DNA of 64,000 nt. It comes from Leuctra nigra (Eukaryota; Arthropoda; Insecta; Plecoptera; Leuctridae). The translations under genes and the position numbers were made by a program. The DNA lies in the NCBI GenBank assembly GCA_934045905.1, contig OW203771.1:19910069-19974068 (forward strand), read 5' to 3'. Below are positions 8,693 through 19,500 of this stretch, one piece after another (position 1 is the first letter of the stretch; each line of letters begins with the position of its first letter). A model generated the notes under the pieces. The model searched no databases. It saw only the letters and a program-made list of their open reading frames with translations, and was not told the DNA's origin.

Positions 8693-11377
8693 ATGCTAGT
8701 AAATGCTAGAAGTGTATTAAATAAAATAGATAATCTTACAACAATGGTAGAATGTTATAATCCAGATGTGATAGTGGTAGTAGAAACATGGTTGTCGTCT
8801 GATATTCTTTCCATTGAAATAAATATAAATGGTTACTCTATGATTAGGAGAGACAGAAGTCGCCATGGAGGGGGAGTTCTTATTGCGACAAAGAAGGAAA
8901 TGGCATGTGATCTTCAGTGGGTTAGCAATAATTTTGAAATGATGGGGGTAAAAGTGAGTGTAAAAAATGGAAATATATTTAATGTTATAGGATGTTACAG
9001 AAGTGGGTCAGGAGGAATAGAATTTTTGAAAGAACTTCATGACAAAATTAAGATGTATGGTAAAAATGAAAAATTGATTATTGCAGGAGATCTAAATTTT
9101 CCCTTTTTGGTATGGGAACAAGGGTTGAATTATGGTGATAGTAAACAAAGTGTTGTGCATCAAATTATGAATTTAGGATTTGAAATGGCTGTCAAGGATG
9201 GAACGAGAAAAATTGCTTTTGGTAGAAGTAATATATTGGATATTGTACTAATCAAACCTGAAAGAAACATTATTAAATCTGAAGTGTTAGATGGAATAAG
9301 TGATCATGGAATTGTCCTCGTAGACATTCAGAATACATGTTGTAGTGTAAAAAAAGTTGATACACACTATGAATTTTGGGATTATAAGAAAGCAAAGAAA
9401 AAAGAATTTATAATTGAGTTAGAGAATAAATATGAGAAGTGGGTAGAAGGAAGCAATTCCGTAGAAAGTTTGTGGAATGCTTTTTGTATCATACTTGATA
9501 CAGCTATGAATAATCATGTAGTTAAAATTAAAATTAAAAGTAATGGTGATCCAGCATATTATTCCAAACCAATAAGAGCTCTAAAGCGAAAAGTTAGAAA
9601 ACATCAAAACAAGTATAAAAATACTAATTCTAATGTCATAGCTAATGGTGTAAATAAAAATCGAATTAAAGAATTAAGAAAAGATTTAGACAATGAGAAG
9701 AAAAAGGCGATGAATGAATATATGAAAGGACTGTTCAAAGAGGGAGATGAGGGTGGAGGATGGAAAAATTTGTATAGGCACATTAAAAGTAAAAGCAGCG
9801 TAGATAGGGATATCCCTAATCTTTTAGATAGTATGGGAAAAGTATGTAGATTAAATAGAGAAAAAGCAGAATGTTTAAATGACTTTTACTCTAAAGTATT
9901 TAATAGATCGTCCAACGCAAATTTAAATATTATTAATGGTGATGTAAGGGGCAATTTACCAATAAAATGTGACGTAGGAATAGTATGGAAAATTATCACA
10001 AAACTTAAAAATAAAAAAGCCCCAGGTCTTGATGGATATACAGGTGAATGCCTTAAGCTTAGAGGAGTCTCAATATCGAAGTATTTAAATCATTTGTTTA
10101 ACGTAATTTTAGCTAATAAAAAAATTCCCGTGGATTGGAAGCAGGCCGTAGTTATTCCGTTGTTTAAAGGAGGTGAAAGGAGTAAAGCCTGTAATTATCG
10201 GCCAATTAGTTTAACATCTACAGTATGTAAGGTCTTTGAAAGAATAATTTCGAATTACTTGAGGAGTGTCCTGGAAATGGATAAATGGTTTATTGAAGAG
10301 CAGCATGGCTTCAGATCAGGTATGTCCTGCGAGACTCAATTGACAATTCTTTCTCACGAGTTGTCAAGTATATTAGATAATAAAGGAGAAGTTGATGCTG
10401 TGTTCTTAGATGTTCAGAAAGCATTTGACAAAGTTCCCCATCATGCTCTGATCAATAAATTAAATGAGATAATAAGTGATAAATTAGTTGTTGAAATAAT
10501 CCAAGACTTTTTGAGAAATAGAACTCAAAAGGTAAAAGTGGGAGATACATTTTCGTCACTTATTAGGGTTGAATCAGGGGTTCCGCAAGGTAGTGTTTTA
10601 GGCCCTTTACTATTTATAATTTATATTAATGACATTTCGGAAAACATACAATCTAGTATAAAATTATTTGCAGATGACTGCGTTGTATATCGATGTATTG
10701 AGAATAAAGGAGATGAGAAAGCACTTCAAGATGATTTAAATAAATTAATGGAATGGATGCATAAAAATGAAATGACATTGAATTCAAGTAAATGTGAGAT
10801 GGTACAGTTTTCAAGAAGGAAGATTAGAAGGCAAGTAGAATATAAGTTAAATTGTGAAAAAATTAAAGTTGTTCATGGGTATAAATATTTAGGGATTTGG
10901 TTTGATGAAAAATTTAATTGGCAGGAACAAGTTAAAAGGGTTACTGGGAAATCGATTAAAAATACTAACTTTGTCATGAGAAATCTAAAGCATGCTGACA
11001 AATATGTCAAAAATCAAGCATATAAAACACTCATAAGACCCATACTAGATTACGGGAGTGCAATTTGGGACCCATATAAAATAAATGAAATAACTCTTTT
11101 GGAGAAAGCACAGAGAATGGCTGTAAGGAGAGTGACGAATGAAACCAGGAAGTGGAAGGTAAAGAGAAATGAAAAGGGAGTGGTTGTGAGAGAGTGGGTG
11201 AGTCCGACAGAGTTGATGAAGGAATTAAAGTGGGAGAAGTTGGAGGAAAGGAGAAAGGTAACGCGGTTATGTAATTTTTTTAGAATATATAAGCAAATTG
11301 GCGGGTGGAAACATTTTGGACAGCTTTTGAAATTGAAAAAAAGAAACGAACAGATAAGCATGAACATCAAATTATAG
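8693..11377 (+). CDS. CR1-like ORF2: APE endonuclease and reverse transcriptase (C-terminal frameshift)
   Basis: The frame is open from about 8624, but the first ATG is 8693, just before the endonuclease. The endonuclease (about residues 1-225) shows NARSVLNK, ETWL, GGGV, AGDLNF and SDHGIV. The reverse transcriptase shows NYRPISLTSTVCKVFERI, QHGFRSGMSCETQL, FLDVQKAFDKVPHHAL, GVPQGSVLGPLLF and the catalytic FADD (about residue 658). It nicks target DNA and copies its RNA there. The frame closes at 11377, but the conserved C-terminal tail continues in the +1 frame to 11535. This points to a one-base slip in the A-run at about 11335-11341. Otherwise undamaged. Confidence 0.88.
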   Translation: MLVNARSVLNKIDNLTTMVECYNPDVIVVVETWLSSDILSIEININGYSMIRRDRSRHGGGVLIATKKEMACDLQWVSNNFEMMGVKVSVKNGNIFNVIGCYRSGSGGIEFLKELHDKIKMYGKNEKLIIAGDLNFPFLVWEQGLNYGDSKQSVVHQIMNLGFEMAVKDGTRKIAFGRSNILDIVLIKPERNIIKSEVLDGISDHGIVLVDIQNTCCSVKKVDTHYEFWDYKKAKKKEFIIELENKYEKWVEGSNSVESLWNAFCIILDTAMNNHVVKIKIKSNGDPAYYSKPIRALKRKVRKHQNKYKNTNSNVIANGVNKNRIKELRKDLDNEKKKAMNEYMKGLFKEGDEGGGWKNLYRHIKSKSSVDRDIPNLLDSMGKVCRLNREKAECLNDFYSKVFNRSSNANLNIINGDVRGNLPIKCDVGIVWKIITKLKNKKAPGLDGYTGECLKLRGVSISKYLNHLFNVILANKKIPVDWKQAVVIPLFKGGERSKACNYRPISLTSTVCKVFERIISNYLRSVLEMDKWFIEEQHGFRSGMSCETQLTILSHELSSILDNKGEVDAVFLDVQKAFDKVPHHALINKLNEIISDKLVVEIIQDFLRNRTQKVKVGDTFSSLIRVESGVPQGSVLGPLLFIIYINDISENIQSSIKLFADDCVVYRCIENKGDEKALQDDLNKLMEWMHKNEMTLNSSKCEMVQFSRRKIRRQVEYKLNCEKIKVVHGYKYLGIWFDEKFNWQEQVKRVTGKSIKNTNFVMRNLKHADKYVKNQAYKTLIRPILDYGSAIWDPYKINEITLLEKAQRMAVRRVTNETRKWKVKRNEKGVVVREWVSPTELMKELKWEKLEERRKVTRLCNFFRIYKQIGGWKHFGQLLKLKKRNEQISMNIKL

Positions 11378-11535
11378 AATGGCCCATAAAAACGGATATT
11401 GGAAAAAATGAATTTTTAATAAGAACAATTAGAGAATGGAATAATTTGGAAGGTGTGTTTGACTCCGTAGATATTGAGGAATGTAGTGTAAGAGAATTTA
11501 GGAATAAGTTAATTAGTTATATATTAGTAGAGTAA
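11342..11535 (+). pseudogene. Displaced C-terminal tail of CR1-like ORF2
   Basis: Continuation of ORF2 in another frame, with the usual non-LTR C-terminal pattern RTIREWNNL followed by REFRNKLISY and a stop at 11535. The frameshift in the adjacent A-run makes this copy probably inactive unless it is a sequencing error. Confidence 0.75.
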
Positions 11536-11612
11536 TGAGTTATTTGATGTATAGTAGTAATGTTTAAATGTTAAATTTGTTGTAGTCTTAGTTTTGTTTA
11601 TAATATTAATTA

Positions 11613-11850
<238 letters not shown>

Positions 11851-12287
11851 GAACGTTACATTCGGGAACAGAGGGAATTATTATTCAAGAGAATGAAAGT
11901 CTTAAACAGATTATCATTAAAACACGATCTTAAAAAATACGCTCAGAAGCAGAAAAATACACTTGATATGAAATAAGTAATTTAAAATAAAATATATGTA
12001 ATATAAATTAATCGATTCAATGATTTATAAATCTATTTCATGCTACGCAACATAGCGCAATGATTAGTCTAGAACAGCTGTTTTAGAGCAGATGTTCAAC
12101 AAGTTTCTTTACACACCTTGGCGAGCAGATATGAGAGGGGGCAATCTCTTTCACCCCTCAAGTGAACTGTGTGGTTCTCTAACTTGTTGGACTGTTGTTC
12201 GGTGGGCGGGTAGGGGGGGGGGGGGGTACCAAAACTTCACACACATCATGTCAATCATCGTGAAAATGATGAACCTTCCATGTTAAT
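11851..12287. other. Spacer upstream of split H4
   Basis: No convincing gene. Contains a G-run at about 12213-12226 (GGGCGGGTAGGGGGGGGGGG), a likely assembly or sequencing trouble spot. Confidence 0.4.
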
Positions 12288-12900
12288 CATCTCATTTCAT
12301 TTCATTTATTTATTTAATTGTCAATTACAAAAATACATTGTTTTAAGAAAACTGTTAGTGAATGATTCTTAATTGTCTCTTACTTTATCAAAACTACAAA
12401 TTATTCAATCAACTCTTAAACAACCGGTACATACTTATTATTTACCACTTTATCAAACAAATCCAATCTTAATTTTACATATTATATTTTGTAGACGTAT
12501 AATAATAATAGAATAATGTATATTATTTAAAGATACATATTTTTCTAACCAATAATCATGCTCAATTAGACAATAAGAAATAAAATAATTACTAAAATCC
12601 TCTGCTAGGCTTATTAATCTATTCAACCATGTATGTATTCATGTACTGTATATATTGACCTGTTAATTAGGTAATCTTTGAGGATGTTATAAAATACACT
12701 CGAATCCTTCATTTCTTTGATGATTTTTGGCAGTCTATTAAAAAGTTTTATAGCAGCCGCACTTGGAGCTTTACTTGAAATTTGTAATCTACCTGCTTCT
12801 ACATGGACATCATTTCTGTTTCTTGTTTCATAATTATGTACAGATTCATTTGTTTTTATCAAGGACCCATTTTTAACTGCCAGCATTATTGTTGTTATTG
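12288..12900 (-). mobile_element. 5'-truncated non-LTR retrotransposon fragment
   Basis: Minus-strand ORF at 12623-12886 (87 codons) has the C-terminal pattern of LINE ORF2: NYETRNRNDVHV followed by KLFNRLPKIIKE. The element ends at the plus-strand CATTTCATTTCATTTATTTA (about 12294), the reverse complement of an ATGAA-type tail like that of the full-length element at 5792. Confidence 0.65.
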
Positions 12901-13404
12901 CATTATTGCATTAAACAGCGCCAGTAATGTCAGTATACGGTAACTAACCCCATTAAAACACTCCTTATAAGCCAAGTCAAAAACAAAAATAATTGAAATC
13001 TAAAAATAACACTATTTAAAAAGTATATCAAAATCTTCTATTTATGACGTCCATTCCGGATTCAAATTATGTACAACTTTGTCTGTAAAACTACGTAATA
13101 TTCTACCCTTGAGCTTTGCCCCACTTCCTAAAGCATGTTAACTACTTACTTAATCGAGATCTCAAACAATTGGAGATTAAAGGTACTTTGATAGATAAAT
13201 GTGTAATTATGTAGATATGATTAAAGTTAAGATAAAAATTAATCATATTAAGGACAATATAACTATGAGATATAATAGAGGGGATACGTTTATCCCATCT
13301 TCTCCTCAATGTTTAAATATACCTACCTGCATTAGATAACTACTCAAGGAGTTATGTTAGTCAGGTGAGGTAATTCACAGGAATTAGTTTGCTTCCATTT
13401 CGAA
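12901..13404 (+). promoter_or_regulatory. 5' flank and 5' UTR of ALP copy 2
   Basis: The last ~30 bases (GGAATTAGTTTGC at 13380-13392, then GAAATGAG around the start) match the same position before ALP copy 3 (53160-53186), so the 5' leader is conserved between paralogs. No clear TATA box stands out further upstream. Confidence 0.45.
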
Positions 13405-13531
13405 ATGAGTTTGAAACTCGTACTTCTTGTGCTCTGCGTTGTCGTGGCATGTGCCAAGATCGTGCCACATGCCAAGATCGTGCCACATGCCAAGACCGTG
13501 CCACTGGCAGAGCGGTCTGCCCCTGAGCTAG
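13405..13531 (+). CDS. ALP copy 2 exon 1: signal peptide
   Basis: Starts at the ATG matching copy 3. Encodes the signal peptide, then three 6-residue repeats ([18 protein letters not shown]) from an 18-bp tandem triplication. Donor GAGCTAG|GTTAGT; ends phase 1. Confidence 0.85.
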
Positions 13532-16461
13532 GTTAGTATAACTTAAGGTATAAATGTCATAATGAAAAAATGTGTTAGGGTCTTAACTCAGTAGATGGCC
13601 ATCGGAGTCTATATTCGTTAAATTGATAAAAAAATATATGTGTTAAAACCTAAGGTACTTTGACCTAGCCTCCTATTGAGTCTATGAAGATATTTTGTGT
13701 CAGGGCATCGAACCCGATCGTTTACGGGTTCAGGTTCGGGTTCGGGTTCAGGCAAAAAATTAATAAGGGTTCAGGTTCGGGTTCGGGTTCAGGCAAACAA
13801 ATAATACGGGTTCGGGTTCAGGTTCGGGTTCGGGTTCGGGTCCGGCTCCACACTTAGATTAATCAGTATATACCTACATATTTGTGTTCCAAGCCAATAC
13901 ATTTTCTGGTGTACAGTTTATTAAATTTGAATTATAACAACAAAACTTCATTTGCTTTGACTTAAAATTAGGTCCGTGAAGTTGGCAGAACAACTTAAAG
14001 TACTTATTTCCGGATGGATGCTAATAATTAGTGCTCAATTTGTGCTTTCGATTGGCACCACCCCCATAATTAGTGCTTTCATATTTTCGAAGATATTTGT
14101 ACTTAAGGGTGGGGGCTGCCGCAGCCCCACTTGATCGGAATGATTTCAAAGTTGGTGGATAATTAGTGCTCAATTAGTGCTTTCGATTGACACCACCCCC
14201 ACAATTAGTGCCTTCAAATTTACGGAGATATTTGTACTTAAGTGGTGCTGCTGAACCCCCCAAAGTACCTTTAAGTACACTTTTAAGTACAAATATCTCC
14301 GAATATATGAAAGCACTAATGATAGGGGTGGTGCCAATCGAATGCACTAATTGAGCACTAATTATCCACCAACATTTAATGTAATGTTATTTTTTTAAAT
14401 GCTTTGTTTTATAAAATTAGTACTTAGATCCCGTCGAAGGGGTAGAATGTGTGATGACGTGATGATTAATGCGAAATGACGGCAGAATTGCTATTTCATA
14501 CATCCAGTTTGCCCCGCAGGGAGATTTTTCATTTTACTCTCTACTAAAACGAATTTGGTGATTTGGCGAATTTGGTGAAAATAAATCAAATTAAAATATT
14601 TATCGAGTTTACTGCCCTCTGTATTTACAACCTTTACTGAAGCTTGAAGCTGAAGCTTTATTGATCCCATTTATCGCATTAATTAAATAGATTGCCAGTT
14701 TAAGATAACAATCTTACTGTGTATCAACTTCATTGAAGATGGAGATTTAGCAAGATTTACAACCTACTTATTTCACGCGTGATCGAAAGAATGTATAAGT
14801 CTTCAGTCAAGTCGGTAATCCTCACTAACCCTGCAATAATGTTGTTAATCAGTCATTAACCTTCACAGACCAAGATATATTTTTTGCAAGTACTTTGGTG
14901 AAATTCATTTTACTCTGATAACACAATTTGAAAAAAAATTAAAAAAAAGAGTTTTATCCTTGAAGAATACATTAATTGAAAACTAATTAAAATACGGTGT
15001 CAACAATTTTGAAATCTCATGAAAACATCTATACTGCTTAGTCATGTCTTTGTTACAATATTTTTTTAATATTTTTTTACGATGGTTAAAAATCGTATCG
15101 TTTTTTAACGATACTATAAAATATATTAATAATGCGAGCGAAGCGAGCGACTCCTTTAGCTCTTTTTGCACGGACCTCTGTTTTTTCTGTTACTATCCGA
15201 TACACAGGTCGCACTGTTTCACAGATCGATCTGAAATTTGCCACACATGTAGATACAACCTTTTCTGTTTGCAAACCCTAATATTTTTGAAATCCGTTTA
15301 TTGGTTCATTGGAATAATAAATATCCCCTGATAGGTTGAAAAAAGAAAATGGTCTTCGAAAAATCTGATCTGTCTCATATTTTGCATGGTAATTTAGAGT
15401 TTAGACCATCATTCATTGTCTCTTATTTTAAAAATTTTCAGCCGAATCAAATCAGTCAAGAATTGTATGTACTTATAGACATTTTTAATAACTGTCAGAA
15501 ATGAAGTATCGAAATGACTGTTTTCCACTGCAAAATGGATCTGATTTGCTTTATGTATACACACATAGAGTGATTTGCTGTTCTTTTCATGTTACAATGA
15601 AAAGCAGACATTTTTTATGTTCATTGAGTGCACTATCCTATTTCAATTCCATATGGATGTATATGTTTTCTGTGCGTTGTGTACGCATTTCCGGTTCAAG
15701 AATTTGCACCTACCCGTGCTCGCTTATCAACGCGGTACATTGAGCGTTTTCCTAGTTAAATTATTTCAAGTTTGTTTGTTAAAGGCGGCCATGTCTGAAG
15801 TTAATACTCAAATCGAAATGGATAATTAATATCAAACTAAAAACCTAATCTAAATAAAAAAAAATAAAAAATTATCTGAACTGCAATGCACTACGGCCAA
15901 CGGCTACTAGCATCCCAGTTTTTCAATAAAACCAATAATTAAGCTAATTCACTGTCATTCTAGGAATATAATTGGTTGTTGAGTCATAATCAATCATTAA
16001 AAGTTAGCAGATTATTGAATGACTGACCCAATTGTAATTGTAATTGATACCGTTGTATGCTCAACTATCAATTGACTATCATATTTGATTAAAAATTTGA
16101 TCACATGAATTTTACTTATTCTATATCTCGAAATGTACTCATTGATTAAAACCGTTTCTGTCTCTCGGTCAACGAAAAGTGTCAATCAAGATAAAAGAGT
16201 ACTTAAGTCAAGAGTCTCTATATCTGATACATAGGTATTTATCAAGATGTAATTAGATGGGCTGTGTGATATGTAAAAGCCGACACAATCTGTTATGTCT
16301 CAACCAAGTACTAGCTTCTGGTCAATGTACAAACAGTATCAACGGAATGACATTTTTAAAATGCAAATTGTAAAATATATTGGAGGTTTTATTTTTGTAT
16401 ATACTTGTAATTTTTTAATGAATGAATGAATGAACTAATGAATTTATTTATTTATTTAATG

Positions 16462-16528
<67 letters not shown>

Positions 16529-19500
16529 ATATATTTATTTGTAACTGATAATTTGCCACTAAAAGTATCAATAGATAGCGCTGCCGGCACTGTGAATATT
16601 TTCAAGATGGCGGGAGTTAAGGGTACTCTGTTCACGTCCAACGTGATTTCTTATGGCAAAACCAGGTTCAAAAACACGCAATTAACAGGATATTCAAACA
16701 ATTGAAGTCCTTTATAATCTGATACTAAGTAAACTTATGAATGTATGAACATACAGTAACTATTCGTTTCTGTTGATGGATGCTAGATAATTGTTAAATA
16801 AAACTTAACATTCAAAGTAATAACACTTCTGGAGTGACATGATTGGTTGGTCGATGGGCGGAGCTAGCTTCTCATTGGCTGACGCATTTCATGTTTGCAT
16901 CATTCTGAGACTGCAAGTTGAACTCGGATAAAAATTCTGAGGTGACAGATCGATAAAGCATAATATTTTTCATACTGGCAATTATTTTTAAGGTTCTACG
17001 TTTAATAGTGCCTGATGTAGAGGTGTCTAAACTTAGCATGTTGCTTATGAGAAATTGGTTCTAATACCCCAATCACTAGTGCCACTTTCTGCCGGCAGAG
17101 CGCTCAATGCAACTTTTAGTGAGAGTAAAACAAAAATGAAAGTAAACGAACGAATACGAACACAAGAAATTCGCACAACCAAGATCAGTTCTGCACTCTA
17201 GTGGTAGAGATGTGGTACTAGAGGAAAGGGTTCAACATTCAATTATCCATAAGGAACCTGTAGAGTTTGGATACCTCTACATCATACACTATTAAACATA
17301 GAACCATAAAAATTGTAAGTAGTATAGAAAAGATTATGCTTATTCGATCTGTCACCTCAGAAATGCATTTATTGTGTCTAAATAATTATAAAATAACTTT
17401 CCGTATGAAGCTAATACGGCTTATACTGTAGCCTGATTGGTCTGTTGAACCATTTCCTGTACTCTGATTGGCTGCTGCATTTCTTGTTTGCATGATTATT
17501 ACGCTGCAATTTAACCTCGGAGAAAAATTCTGAGGTGACAGATCGATAAAGCATAATCTTTTCTATACTCGTTACTTTTTTCAGGGTTCTATGTTTAATA
17601 GTGTATGAAGTAGAGGTATCCAAACTCTACAGGTTCCTTATGGAGAAATGAATGTTGAACCCTTTCCTCTAGTACCACATCTCCACCACTAGAGTGCAGA
17701 GCTGATCTTGATTGTGCGAATACAAAGCAGTCGGTGAATACTGCGCACCTCCCATGAAAACTGTTCTTGCTTGAGTTATGATTGTCTACAGATGAGGAGT
17801 ACCACATGCATCCGTCAGCCGCCACGAGGTCCAGGCGCAGCCACAAGCTCTCGGATCAAGAAAACGGTTAGTTGGCAAGAAGTACCTTCGAACCATAGAA
17901 TTATGTTAAAAGGTGTTTTAATTGATAAATTGACAAATTTGTGTCAATTTAACACACATTTTCTCCAAAATTTGAAGTAATACAATTTTGAAAATTATTC
18001 CATTTAAAAGCCAGTAAAATTCCGCTGGATATAGTACATTGTGTAAGTTCATCAGGCTTCCGAATGCGGAGCAAAAAATTTTTAAACTTGATATTTCCAT
18101 TCATTGGGTTGACCTATCCGGGAGGAAAATGTAGTAATGCAGATGCATAACTCTTCGAGAAAATAAGGATCACGACTGATATCTGGTTGATTCTTTGATA
18201 CTAGAGAAAGGGGGGATCAGGGAGAATATCCGTGGGATATTTAGATAAATAAATTTTATGAAACTTGCTTTTAGTTGTTTGTTATGGCTGAAAAAGTAAA
18301 CTTGTAACTATACATTTGAATTTCAATTGTTTCTCCTTTTTCACTGCCCTATGGAATTACAAACTTCAAAATAAAAAAAGTGAATCTATTAAGTTTCCTG
18401 CCAGCAGGGGCTCCGTATCGCTTGAAAATAGCCAGACGAAATAGAAATCAACTCGCGTTTTGAAAGGGAAACATTTTATTGTACACTTTGTGTTGCTTTT
18501 ACAAGTTTAAGATATAAAAACAATAATTACCCCAAAAATTACTTCTTTGGAGCGGAAATGCTTGCATGTATACCCCTCAAATCCGAATAGTATGGAAATG
18601 GTTATCATCTAGGAGAATGCGACCTTGGGGTCCACTGGTTGGTCTTTGTTTCAATCCTCTTGATGACTGTGCGGTGTGCCAGAGCGAATGGAAATCACAG
18701 CCTTATATACATAAAATGAATAGTACCAGACAAAGAGCAGCCATTGTCGACCTATCCATGCCTTCCCTTGAATTTGCGGTCCCCCCGGGCTGGCCTCCCC
18801 CCTCGAGATTGTGATCCCCCTGAAATCGGGTCCCGCCGGACCGAATCCTCACACCCCCGGTCCGTCCCCATTCCGGCCTGGTCTTCCCACCAATGCTGGA
18901 CTCCCCCGGATCGGGCCCGTTAGATCGATCCCCTCCACTTATTATCAACAAAGTTAAATGTACATCTTAATGTGCGGAATATAGCCTCGTCGTTGACGCG
19001 CCGTTAAACTATAATAATCTAATCTGGATACACTATTCATGTCATGTATACAAGGCTGTGATTTCCATTCGCTCTGACTGTGCTAAAAATCATTACTAGT
19101 TACTAGTGAGAGTATTATTACGTAAACTTATAGAGATGGAATAAGATGTTCATAGATGAGTCGTATTGGTCGCACACGGGTTGCAAAGATTGATTATGGC
19201 TTTTAGAATGAAGAATAATAAAATAGAAGTATATAGACGTTATACCATATGGACCAATCATTTATCTGTGAAACAAAGAAGTATCCACAATTCCTCTAGA
19301 CGCTCCCTTCTGGAATGCCGGGGCCGACGCGACGCTTCTGGAACATCTCGCCAGGCAACAGATCACGACCCCCGCCAAGAACGTCATCTTCTTCATCGGA
19401 GACGGGATGTCTGTGCCGACCCTCGCTGCAGCTCGAGTATACATGGGTCAAGAACAAGGATTTGACGGAGAGGAGCAGAAACTGGCGTTCGAGAAGTTAC

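Noticed and set aside
13690..13856. Interstitial telomere repeat
   Set aside because: Unit is GGGTTC/A, not TTAGG, and spacers between clusters look transposon-derived.
16456..16641. Lys/Glu/Arg-repeat ORF on the minus strand
   Set aside because: Direct translation of the CTTT microsatellite.
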